Origin: JAJZNI01 sp035624785
GTDB taxonomy: Bacteria; Chloroflexota; Dormibacteria; Aeolococcales; Aeolococcaceae
Reading direction: 5' to 3'
Length of the DNA stretch: 64,000 nt
NCBI GenBank assembly: GCA_035624785.1
Contig: DASPQV010000049.1
Location: 1-64,000 of the forward strand
The notes under the pieces are model-generated. The model made no database searches. It was not told the origin of the DNA and saw nothing but the letters and a program-made list of their open reading frames with translations. Shown piece after piece: positions 57,672 through 64,000 of the stretch (the first letter of the stretch is position 1; every line of letters begins with the position of its first letter). The position numbers and the translations under genes were made by a program.

Positions 57672-58436
57672 CTACAGGACGCCGGCGGCCTCCAGGGCGG
57701 CTTCGTGCAGCCTGCCGTTGCTCGAGATCCCGGGCCCTCCGATCGGCGAGTCGGCGCTCCGATCGGTGAAGCGCCCCCCGGCCTCCTCGACGATGAGAGC
57801 GAGGGCGGCGAAATCCCAGAGGTTGGCCCGGGCGGACCAGCCGATGTCGGCGGTGCCCCGCGCGACGTTGAGGTGGGAGAGGGCATTGCCCATGCTGCGG
57901 CTGTCCCAGCAGCGCCCCGCCAGCTGCCGCAGCCGGTCGTCGACGCCCGCCCGGACGAATCCGGCCACGCTGGTGTGGGCGAGCATCGCGGCCCCCAGGC
58001 TATCGACGGCAGAGACGTGGATGGCGGCGTCGTTGAGGGTGGCGCCCCCGCCTCGGGTGGCCGCGAATCGCAGCCCCATGGCGGGAACGGTGGCCACCGC
58101 CACCACGCCGAGGCCGCCCCGCTGGAGCGCGATCAACGAGCCCCAGGTCTCGAAGCCGCGGATGAAGCTGCGGGTGCCGTCGATGGGGTCGACGACCCAG
58201 CGTTCCCCGGCGGTGTCGGCCGGGTCGCCCCCGAACTCCTCGCCGATCACCCGCTCCCCGGGGCGATGGCGGGCGACCTCCTCGCGGATCCGCTCCTCGA
58301 TGCGGCGGTCGGCCTCGGTGACCTCGGTGAGGTCGGGCTTGCGCTCGACCACCAGGCCCACCCTCCGGAAGCTGGCCATCGAGATGGAGTCGGCGATGTC
58401 GGCGAGCTCGTGGGCGAAGCGGAGATCGGGGTCCAC
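57672..58436 (-). CDS. Inositol-monophosphatase-family phosphatase (HisN-like)
   Basis: The product has about 254 residues and the metal sites of the IMPase family: Glu in RVIGEEFGGD, DPIDGTRSFIRGFETWGSLI, and Asp in SARANLWDFAALALIVEEAG. The FIRG.ETWG version of the second motif is the type seen in histidinol-phosphate phosphatase HisN and related enzymes, so histidine biosynthesis is a good candidate. The GTG at 58436 is chosen because homologues begin at DPDLRFAHELADIAD; an in-frame start at 58505 would add 23 residues. Confidence 0.82.
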   Translation of the reverse strand: MDPDLRFAHELADIADSISMASFRRVGLVVERKPDLTEVTEADRRIEERIREEVARHRPGERVIGEEFGGDPADTAGERWVVDPIDGTRSFIRGFETWGSLIALQRGGLGVVAVATVPAMGLRFAATRGGGATLNDAAIHVSAVDSLGAAMLAHTSVAGFVRAGVDDRLRQLAGRCWDSRSMGNALSHLNVARGTADIGWSARANLWDFAALALIVEEAGGRFTDRSADSPIGGPGISSNGRLHEAALEAAGVL

Positions 58437-58534
58437 GCGCAGCAACGGTAGCGGAGCGGGCGGGGGACCGGCGGCGGACGCGGCGCTAATCTGGGAGACG
58501 CCCACACCCGCCGCCCAGATGAGGTCGACGACCC

Positions 58535-59182
58535 ATGCCGCATCGCAAGCTCTCCGTCCTCGAACCGACCGGCTTCGTCATCCTTCGCGACCACACGGGG
58601 CCGTCGATCCCTGCCCAGCAATACCGCAATCTGGAGTTCATCGACTGGAAGTCGGGCGGCGACACCAACTTCGCGCCGCTCGCCTCCGCCCTGGGCGAGA
58701 TGGAGTGCCACGGTTTCTGGGATCACGGCAAGCCCGACAAGGACGGTGTCTGGACGGCCAACCGGAGGATCGCTCCCTCCCTGGTCAGCTATGTCGAGCA
58801 GATCGGAGCTCGCTATGGCCGCGTCCGGGTCATCGAGCTCAATCCCAGCGACGAGGCCGCCGCGCTGCGGCAGCTGCATCTCGATGACAACAACCGGCTC
58901 AACCCGGACGGCGAGGGGTGGGTGGTCCGCGCCTGGCTGGAGCTCGACGCGCCGGCGGGATCCACCTTCATCCTCCGGGAGAAGCGGGACGATCCCAGCA
59001 CCGAGACCCGGATCCCGCTCCACCCGGGGCGCCAGCTGGTCATCGACACCGAGCGCCTCTACCACGTCGTCCACAACCCGGGTCCGGCACCCCGGCACGC
59101 CCTGATCACCTCGTTCGAGTCCGGGGACGCCCTCCAGGCGTGGATCGACAGCGAGCTTCCCGCCGAGGTGGCCGTCCGCTGA
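58535..59182 (+). CDS. Probable 2-oxoglutarate/Fe(II)-type dioxygenase-like protein
   Basis: No family is firmly recognised. The 215-residue product has an arrangement like a jelly-roll iron enzyme: an HxD in LRQLHLDDNNRLN, beta strands VVRAWLELDAPAGSTFILRE, and a distal His with a following basic residue in LVIDTERLYHVVHNPGPAPR, HALITSF. H-x-D...H plus R is the 2OG-Fe(II) oxygenase pattern. The N-terminal half (VLEPTGFVILRDHTGPSIPA) is unique. It is divergent from the IMPase and convergent with the MoaD-like gene. A cupin-type role is an alternative. Confidence 0.5.
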   Translation: MPHRKLSVLEPTGFVILRDHTGPSIPAQQYRNLEFIDWKSGGDTNFAPLASALGEMECHGFWDHGKPDKDGVWTANRRIAPSLVSYVEQIGARYGRVRVIELNPSDEAAALRQLHLDDNNRLNPDGEGWVVRAWLELDAPAGSTFILREKRDDPSTETRIPLHPGRQLVIDTERLYHVVHNPGPAPRHALITSFESGDALQAWIDSELPAEVAVR

Positions 59183-59184
59183 GC

Positions 59185-59460
59185 TCAGCCGCCGGAGACG
59201 GCGGGGGCCACGAACACCTCGGCGCCATCCCTGACGGGGGTGCTGAGGCAGCCCTCGCCACGCACCCCGGCGCCGTCGACGAACACCAGCACGTGGGGCC
59301 GGATCTGGCCGCGCTCGTCGCGCAGCCGGCGCTCCAGGATGGGCAACCTGGCCGCCAGGTCGTCGAAGACGGCGCCGAGCGTCGAGCCCTGGACCTCGAT
59401 CTGGGCGGCGCCGTCAGCGAGGGGGCGGAGCGGGGCCGGGAGCACCAGCCGGGAGCTCAT
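59185..59460 (-). CDS. MoaD/ThiS-family ubiquitin-like sulfur-carrier protein
   Basis: The 91-residue beta-grasp protein ends in VAPAVSGG, the di-glycine C-terminus that is adenylated and thiocarboxylated in MoaD/ThiS proteins. EVQGSTLGAVFDDLAARLPI and HVLVFVDGAGV fit the fold. Its ATG overlaps the stop of the BNR-repeat gene by four bases (ATGA), so the two are co-translated. No moaE, thiG, cysM or E1-like gene is in the window, so the sulfur acceptor is unknown. Confidence 0.82.
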   Translation of the reverse strand: MSSRLVLPAPLRPLADGAAQIEVQGSTLGAVFDDLAARLPILERRLRDERGQIRPHVLVFVDGAGVRGEGCLSTPVRDGAEVFVAPAVSGG

Positions 59461-60548
59461 TGAAATTCGGCGGCCCGCACCGAGAGCACATCGGGAAGCC
59501 GCTGGGCCACCTGTCCCCAGGACTCACCGCCGTCCCGGCTCCAGAAGACCTCGCCGATCCGGGTGCCGAAGAAAAGGCCGGCCGGGTCCGCCCAGTCCGT
59601 GCACATGGCGTCGCGGAGGACCCCGCCGAGGTACGGCTCCTCGGGCAGACCCTCGTTGACGGGATGCCAGGTCGCGCCGGCGTCCTGGCTGCGGTACACG
59701 CGGCAGCGGGTGTCCGACGGGAGCCTGCCCTCGCCGAGCGGGAAGGCGAAGACGGTGTCGGGCTGCTGCGGATGGACGACCATCGGGAACCCGAAGTTGC
59801 TGGGCAGGCCGGTCTCGATCGCCGTCCACTCGTCGCCGCCGTCCTCGCTGCGGTAGACGCCGCCGTGGTTCTGGGCAAAGAGCCGGGAGGGACGGTCGGG
59901 ATGCATGGCCACCTTGTGGACGCACTGCCCGTACTCCGGGAAGCGGGCATCCTCGGGGGCAAAGCTGACCTCGATGCCGCGGTTCCTGGGATTCCAGGTG
60001 GCGCCGCCGTCCTCGGTCCGATAGACGCCCCCGGTCGACATCGCCACCAGGCACTGGGCGGGATCGGTGGGGTGCGGGATCACGGTGTGCAGGCAGGCAC
60101 CACCGTTGCCCGGCCTCCACTCCGACCGGTGGGGATGGTCCCACAGGCCCCGGACCAGCGAGAAGCTCTCGCCGCCGTCATCGGAGCGGAAGAGAGCATG
60201 CGGCTCCACCCCGGCATAGACGACCCCCGGCTGGTTGGGCGGGCCGGGCTGGATCTGCCAGACGCGGGCCAGCGCCGTCTCGGCCTCGGCGGGAAAAGCG
60301 ATGGCCGCCTGCCGGGACTCCGCCCAGGTGGCCCCCAGGTCGTCCGAATGGGTGAAGAACGGTCCCCACCAGCCGAACGTGCCGGAGGCGAACAGCCGGG
60401 GGGGATCGCAGCGGCTGTCGATGCCGACCGCGTAGACCTCCTGGTTGGGGAAGCGGAGTTCGTCCAGTGTCCAGGTGCGCCGGGAGTCGTCGCTCCGCGC
60501 GATCAGAAGTCCTTTGCGGGTGCCGATCATCAGCAGGGCGCGCGCCAT
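59457..60548 (-). CDS. BNR/sialidase-like six-repeat beta-propeller, cytoplasmic
   Basis: The 363-residue product has no signal peptide. At least six Asp-box repeats are visible: HSDDLGATW, RSDDGGESF, RTEDGGATW, RSEDGGDEW, RSQDAGATW and WSRDGGESW. The start is MARALLMIGTRKGLLIARSD. True sialidase catalytic residues cannot be identified. GGGAGG precedes the ATG. It is the first gene of a coupled pair with the MoaD/ThiS-like protein; this suggests the propeller is a partner or target of the sulfur carrier rather than a glycosidase. Confidence 0.8.
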   Translation of the reverse strand: MARALLMIGTRKGLLIARSDDSRRTWTLDELRFPNQEVYAVGIDSRCDPPRLFASGTFGWWGPFFTHSDDLGATWAESRQAAIAFPAEAETALARVWQIQPGPPNQPGVVYAGVEPHALFRSDDGGESFSLVRGLWDHPHRSEWRPGNGGACLHTVIPHPTDPAQCLVAMSTGGVYRTEDGGATWNPRNRGIEVSFAPEDARFPEYGQCVHKVAMHPDRPSRLFAQNHGGVYRSEDGGDEWTAIETGLPSNFGFPMVVHPQQPDTVFAFPLGEGRLPSDTRCRVYRSQDAGATWHPVNEGLPEEPYLGGVLRDAMCTDWADPAGLFFGTRIGEVFWSRDGGESWGQVAQRLPDVLSVRAAEFQ

Positions 60549-60643
60549 GGGCCTCCCTCCGGTCGTGTGTGGGCTTGTCGCGAGTGTAGACGAGGTGCGA
60601 CCCGGAAACTCATCGCCGGGAACCCGCGGTGGCGGGCACCCGC

Positions 60644-61516
60644 CTACAGCTCGGCAACCGCCGGGATCACGTCCCGGGCGATGACCTCCAGGGGCTCGAC
60701 GCGCGAGACGTCCTTGACCGAGCCGTGGGCGACCGTGAAGCCGCGGCGGTTCAGCTCCCGGAGATCGGCGACGATCTGGGCCGCCCGCTCGCCGCGCTCG
60801 CCGGTGTCGAAGTTGTAGAGGACCGTCTTCTCGATGTCGTCGTAATCCCGGCCCTCGGCCTCGCAGTGCTGGCGCAGGACCTCGAGCTTCCGCTCCAGGT
60901 CCGGGCTCGGGAAGAGGTTGCAGGCCTGGGCGTAGCGCGCCACCAGCCGCAGCGTCTTGCGCTCCCCGGAGCCGCCGATGAGGATCGGCGGGTGAGGCCG
61001 GGACAGGGCCTGGGGCGAGTTCAGGGTCCGGGCCAGCCGGGCGTGGTGTCCGGCGAACGCCCGGTCGTCGCCGCTCCACATCTGCAGGCAGATCTGGAGG
61101 GCGTCCTCGAGGTGCTCGAATCTCTCGGCGATGGGCGGGAAGAAGAGGCCCAGCCCGGTGGCCTCGTCCTCGTTCCAGGCCGCGCCGATGCCGAGCATCG
61201 CCCGGCCGCCGGAGAGGACGTCGAGGGTGGTGACGATCTTGGCGAGCAGGCCAGGCTGCCGGTAGACGACCCCGGTGACCAGGGTGAGCAGCCGGACCCG
61301 CGAGGTGTGAGCGGCAAGGAAGCCGAGGGTCGTGTACGCCTCCAGCATCTCGTGCTCAGGGGGCCCGACATTGCGGATCTGGAAGAAATGGTCCATGACG
61401 CTGAGCCTGTCGAAGCCCGCCGCGTCGGCGACCTGGGCGATCCGGGCCAGGTCCGCGCCGAGGGTCGGGGGTCCGCCCGGCCAGGTGAAGTCGGGGAGGT
61501 GGAGGCCGAGCTTCAT
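60644..61516 (-). CDS. LLM-class flavin/F420-dependent oxidoreductase
   Basis: The 290-residue product is a luciferase-like TIM-barrel. Typical segments are MKLGLHLPDFTWPGG, FDRLSVMDHFFQIRNVG, LLTLVTGVVYRQPGLLAKIV, TLDVLSGGRAMLGIGAAWNE and PPILIGGSGERKTLRLVARY. The GIGAAWNE and GGSGERKTLRLVA motifs are those of F420-dependent actinobacterial/Chloroflexota proteins. Its substrate is unknown. The ATG overlaps the upstream dehydratase stop (ATGA), so the two genes are co-translated. Confidence 0.85.
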   Translation of the reverse strand: MKLGLHLPDFTWPGGPPTLGADLARIAQVADAAGFDRLSVMDHFFQIRNVGPPEHEMLEAYTTLGFLAAHTSRVRLLTLVTGVVYRQPGLLAKIVTTLDVLSGGRAMLGIGAAWNEDEATGLGLFFPPIAERFEHLEDALQICLQMWSGDDRAFAGHHARLARTLNSPQALSRPHPPILIGGSGERKTLRLVARYAQACNLFPSPDLERKLEVLRQHCEAEGRDYDDIEKTVLYNFDTGERGERAAQIVADLRELNRRGFTVAHGSVKDVSRVEPLEVIARDVIPAVAEL

Positions 61517-62517
61517 GTCAACGGAGCATCGCTGATCGGGACCGCCGGGCGGGCCATCAGGCGGGCGATCAGGGCGGGGTCGGCGTTGCCACCGGAGAGG
61601 ACCAGCACCGTCCGGCCGGCGGCGGGGCGAGGCAGCCGTCCGGTCAGGAAGGCCGCCAGAGGCACCGCCCCCGACGGCTCGACGGCGAGGTGGAGGCGGG
61701 TCCACGCGGTCAGCGTCGCCGCCTCGATCTCCGCCTCGGTGACCGTGACGATCTGGTCGACCAGGCCCCGACCCACGATCACCTCGAATCCGCGCTCGCC
61801 GATGCTCAGGCTGCGCAGGCCGTCGGCGATGGTCGCGGGCGCGCCGGGCAGGCTCTCGTGCCGGCCGCTGCGCTTGGAGGCGGCGGCGTCGCCGGCCAGC
61901 TCGGGCTCGACGCCCACCACCTGGACCTCGGGCCGGAGGGCTTTGATCGCCAGGGCACACCCCGAGATCAGGCCGCCGCCACCCACTGGGGTCACCAGCA
62001 TGCCGAGATCGGGCACGTCATCGACCAGCTCCAGCCCGATCGTGCCCTGGCCGTGGATGACGTCCCAGGAGTCGAAGGGATGGACCAGGGTCAACCCGGT
62101 CTCGGCCCGGATCTCGAGGACGCGCTGCTCCCGGTTGGCCCCGGTGATGCCCTCGCTGATCACCTCCGCGCCCAGCGCTCGCACCGCGGCCATCTTGATG
62201 GGGTTGGAGTCCGCGGGCATGACCACCACGCAGGCCAGCCCCGTGGTTCGCGCGGCCAGCGCCACCGCCTGGCCGTGATTGCCCGAGCTGACCGCGATGA
62301 CGCCGGCGGGCTGGCGGTCGTGCTCGAGCAGCGACAGCACGGCGTTGAAAGCGCCCCGCACCTTGAACGACCCGGTGGGCTGAAGCAGCTCCGGCTTGAG
62401 GACGAGCTGAGGGGCGAGGTCGGAGCCGGGGAGCGCCGGCGTGCGCCGGACCCTGGCTGCGATGCGCTCGGCCGCCTTGCGGATGGCCTCGAGATGTCCG
62501 GCCGTGAACTCGTCCAC
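61513..62517 (-). CDS. Second threonine/serine dehydratase-like PLP enzyme
   Basis: The 334-residue fold-type II PLP enzyme has Schiff-base Lys in QPTGSFKVRGAFNAVLS, the substrate loop SSGNHGQAVALAARTTG and the glycine loop VTPVGGGGLISGCALAI. It lacks an ACT domain. Similarity to serine racemase and threonine dehydratase cannot be separated by eye. GGGAGG lies seven bases before the GTG start. Coupling to the LLM oxidoreductase by an ATGA overlap suggests a joint role beyond simple threonine breakdown. Confidence 0.85.
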   Translation of the reverse strand: MDEFTAGHLEAIRKAAERIAARVRRTPALPGSDLAPQLVLKPELLQPTGSFKVRGAFNAVLSLLEHDRQPAGVIAVSSGNHGQAVALAARTTGLACVVVMPADSNPIKMAAVRALGAEVISEGITGANREQRVLEIRAETGLTLVHPFDSWDVIHGQGTIGLELVDDVPDLGMLVTPVGGGGLISGCALAIKALRPEVQVVGVEPELAGDAAASKRSGRHESLPGAPATIADGLRSLSIGERGFEVIVGRGLVDQIVTVTEAEIEAATLTAWTRLHLAVEPSGAVPLAAFLTGRLPRPAAGRTVLVLSGGNADPALIARLMARPAVPISDAPLT

Positions 62518-62584
62518 GTGAGCAACCTCCCTCTGAGCGGGGTCCCGACCGAGCCTGCTCGGTGGGTGAAGTGAAGGACGTCAT

Positions 62585-63586
62585 TCATCCGATCAGCTCG
62601 CTGAGGTCGCCGTTGGCGGCCTCTCTCGCGGCTCCCAGGAGGGGCAGGCCGAAGGCCTCCTCGATGGTCCTCAGGGTGCCGAAATGGTCGCCGGATTTGG
62701 CTACGGTGCCTCGCCCGCGGTCGGGGGCGGAGATCACCACCATGGGGACCCGCCCTCCCGCCGCGTCACCGCAGCAGGATCCGGAGCCGTCGGCGTCGTT
62801 CTCGTCCATGGTGACGATCACTGTGCCACCGTCGGTGAACCAGGCGGAGCCGAGGACGCCCGAGAGGTTGGCGCGGAGCCAGGCGTCCCCCCGCTGGATG
62901 CTGGCGCTGTGCATGTCGTCCACGACGTTGGGGGTGATCCAGACGAAGTCGGGAGCTCCGGCCGAGCCGAGGGCTGCGACCAGCCCGGAGGGTCCCGGGT
63001 AGGGCTGGACCGCGGTGGTGCAGCCCCGGCCGGTGACGTCGCTGAAGAGGACGAATGGGTCGTGCTGGCGGTAGTAGTCGCCGCTGCCGAAGCCCGTGTA
63101 GCAGGCGGAGGGCATCGACTCCATGTAGGCGACCCAGGGGATGCCGGCGGCCGTCATCTGCCCGCCGAGATCCGGGGCGGTGTAGGGTCCGGCGCAGCCG
63201 TCACCGCTGCAGCCCTGGTCGGATCCCGACACCAGGTCGAGGTAATTCGGCAGCGACGGGTGCTCGATGGCGTACCAGCCGGTCACCGACACGTACTCGG
63301 CCGCCAGCGAGCACAGGTAGGGGTCGGGCGATCCGTTGCCGCACTCGCCCAGCGTCGCCTGGTAGCCGACGTTCTCCTCGATCACCAGCAGGATGTGCGG
63401 TCGGGCGGCGGGGGCGGTGGCGACGGGAACGCTTGGCGAGGACGGCGCGGGGGTGGCGGGCGGCCGGCCGGCAGTCGTCGAGGGGGGAGTGGGAGCGGGG
63501 GGACGGGTTGCGGCGGAGCCCGAGCCGCAGCCGCCCAGAGCGGTCATCGCCACCGCGAGCACCGCTCTGGCGCACCAAGGCCTCAC
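62585..63586 (-). CDS. Lipoprotein phosphoesterase (phospholipase C/acid phosphatase family)
   Basis: The 333-residue product has a lipoprotein signal (AVAMTALGGCGSG) and a Pro/Thr/Ala-rich linker. The phosphoesterase core (about 65-320) has ILLVIEENVGYQATLG, EHPSLPNYLDLVSGSDQGC, TVIVTMDENDAD and SGDHFGTLRTIEEAFGLPLL, the metal-binding order of the bacterial phosphoesterase family PF04185. Seven or more cysteines may form disulfides. It would hydrolyse phosphate mono- or diesters outside the cell. Start GTG 63586 lies directly after a GGAG; a later in-frame GTG is possible. Confidence 0.8.
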   Translation of the reverse strand: MRPWCARAVLAVAMTALGGCGSGSAATRPPAPTPPSTTAGRPPATPAPSSPSVPVATAPAARPHILLVIEENVGYQATLGECGNGSPDPYLCSLAAEYVSVTGWYAIEHPSLPNYLDLVSGSDQGCSGDGCAGPYTAPDLGGQMTAAGIPWVAYMESMPSACYTGFGSGDYYRQHDPFVLFSDVTGRGCTTAVQPYPGPSGLVAALGSAGAPDFVWITPNVVDDMHSASIQRGDAWLRANLSGVLGSAWFTDGGTVIVTMDENDADGSGSCCGDAAGGRVPMVVISAPDRGRGTVAKSGDHFGTLRTIEEAFGLPLLGAAREAANGDLSELIG

Positions 63587-63723
63587 CTCCGCAACGCTAC
63601 CGGAGCGGAGACGAGGCCGGGGCCGCCGAGGGCTGGGGGGTGGGGGCTTCCCCCCAGCCGGGTCAACGGCAATGTCGGCCGGCCCGGCGGGGCCGGCGTG
63701 CCGGCCTCATTGGCCGGGCCTGG

Positions 63724-63999
63724 TCAATACCCGTAGGGGTTGGTGCTCGAGGCGGCGCCGGCGGCGGCGGTCAGGCTGGGCGTGGCCACGAACCACTTGC
63801 CGCCGATGCCTTCACCGTGGGCGTCACCGGGCGCGGAGTCGCCCGAGTAGGTGTAGAGGGGATGCCCCGCGTACTCGACCTGACGCCCGTTGGTGCCTGA
63901 CAGCACGGTGAGCGGCTGGGAGAGGGTCATGGCGGCGTTGGGCTGGCCGCTGCTGAGGAGGAGCGGGGGCCAGGTGCTGGCGCAGCCTCCGGTGCAGCT
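63724..63999 (-). CDS. Secreted-repeat protein (PF03640-like), C-terminal part
   Basis: The frame runs off the window edge, so the N-terminus is missing. The 91 visible residues include CTGGCASTWPPLLLSSG, HPLYTYSGDSAPGDAHGEGI and GGKWFVATPSLTA. These are the signature of the actinobacterial 'secreted repeat of unknown function' family (tandem WPPll... and PLY.Y..D..PGd..G.g....W). At least one complete repeat is present. Proteins of this family are often lipoproteins. Confidence 0.75.
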   Translation of the reverse strand, partial: SCTGGCASTWPPLLLSSGQPNAAMTLSQPLTVLSGTNGRQVEYAGHPLYTYSGDSAPGDAHGEGIGGKWFVATPSLTAAAGAASSTNPYGY

Positions 64000-64000
64000 C

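Noticed and set aside
59457..60548. Sialidase (exo-alpha-neuraminidase)
   Set aside because: Only Asp-box repeats are present; no signal peptide and no identifiable arginine triad or nucleophile.
1..64000. CRISPR arrays, prophage, plasmid origin, rRNA
   Set aside because: No spaced direct repeats, phage structural genes, replication initiator or rRNA sequence was found by reading; only one tRNA is present.

Overview
The window is 64 kb of GC-rich (about 70%) bacterial chromosome, densely packed with genes on both strands and carrying frequent GTG starts and 1-4 base stop/start overlaps. The gene content is that of a free-living, aerobic, Gram-positive-type soil heterotroph: a lipoprotein L,D-transpeptidase, a CopA/CopZ/CsoR copper operon, an LLM-class (F420-type) oxidoreductase, an actinobacterial/Firmicute-type LexA box and a glucodextranase-like exoenzyme. 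Actinomycetota, Dormibacterota and Chloroflexota all fit. There is no rRNA or marker gene here to decide between them. I see one tRNA (Phe), no CRISPR array, no intact insertion sequence and no prophage.

Layout. 0-7 kb: the tail of a methyltransferase, an IS21 relic, a cation exchanger overlapping a PadR regulator, a FEN-type exonuclease, UppP, a secreted protease and a VOC protein, with relics of mscL and of a zinc dehydrogenase. 7-10 kb: a two-component system and a secreted propeller. 10-14.5 kb: an FGGY sugar kinase divergent from an unusual class II aldolase/class III aminotransferase fusion. 14.5-18.5 kb: a second two-component operon with a small membrane protein, a candidate operator, a secreted protein, a NUDIX hydrolase and a treY relic. 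18.7-22.9 kb: a tight operon of a diaminopentanoate-dehydrogenase-like enzyme, a class III aminotransferase and a GadB-type decarboxylase, followed by a frameshifted DUF1801 gene. 23-31 kb (minus strand): a secreted NHL propeller, an ECF sigma factor, a large secreted GH15 glucodextranase-like enzyme and a membrane-anchored YCF48/BNR propeller. 31-36 kb: a dipeptidase, copA-copZ-csoR and a DUF1684 protein. 35.6-38.4 kb: an MFS carrier divergent from a RuBisCO-like protein.

38.5-51.6 kb: tRNA-Phe, a degenerate GGDEF-like protein, a formyltransferase with a Cys/His tail, a MutY-type glycosylase, NAD-type isocitrate dehydrogenase, two membrane proteins, a lone receiver, the repair pair mrfA-mrfB behind a perfect LexA box, a Wzx-like flippase and a lipoprotein L,D-transpeptidase. 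51.7-64 kb: central and accessory metabolism (thiolase, malic enzyme, two threonine dehydratases, acyl-CoA ligase, inositol-phosphatase-like enzyme, LLM oxidoreductase), a probable 2OG/Fe(II)-type enzyme, a translationally coupled MoaD/ThiS-BNR pair, a phosphoesterase lipoprotein and the end of a secreted-repeat protein.

The units that most deserve follow-up are the kinase/aldolase-aminotransferase locus, the dehydrogenase-aminotransferase-decarboxylase operon, the RuBisCO-like protein with its divergent transporter, the sigma/GH15/anchored-propeller group, the SOS-box-linked mrfAB and the MoaD-BNR pair. All functional calls rest on motifs read by eye; no database search was run.
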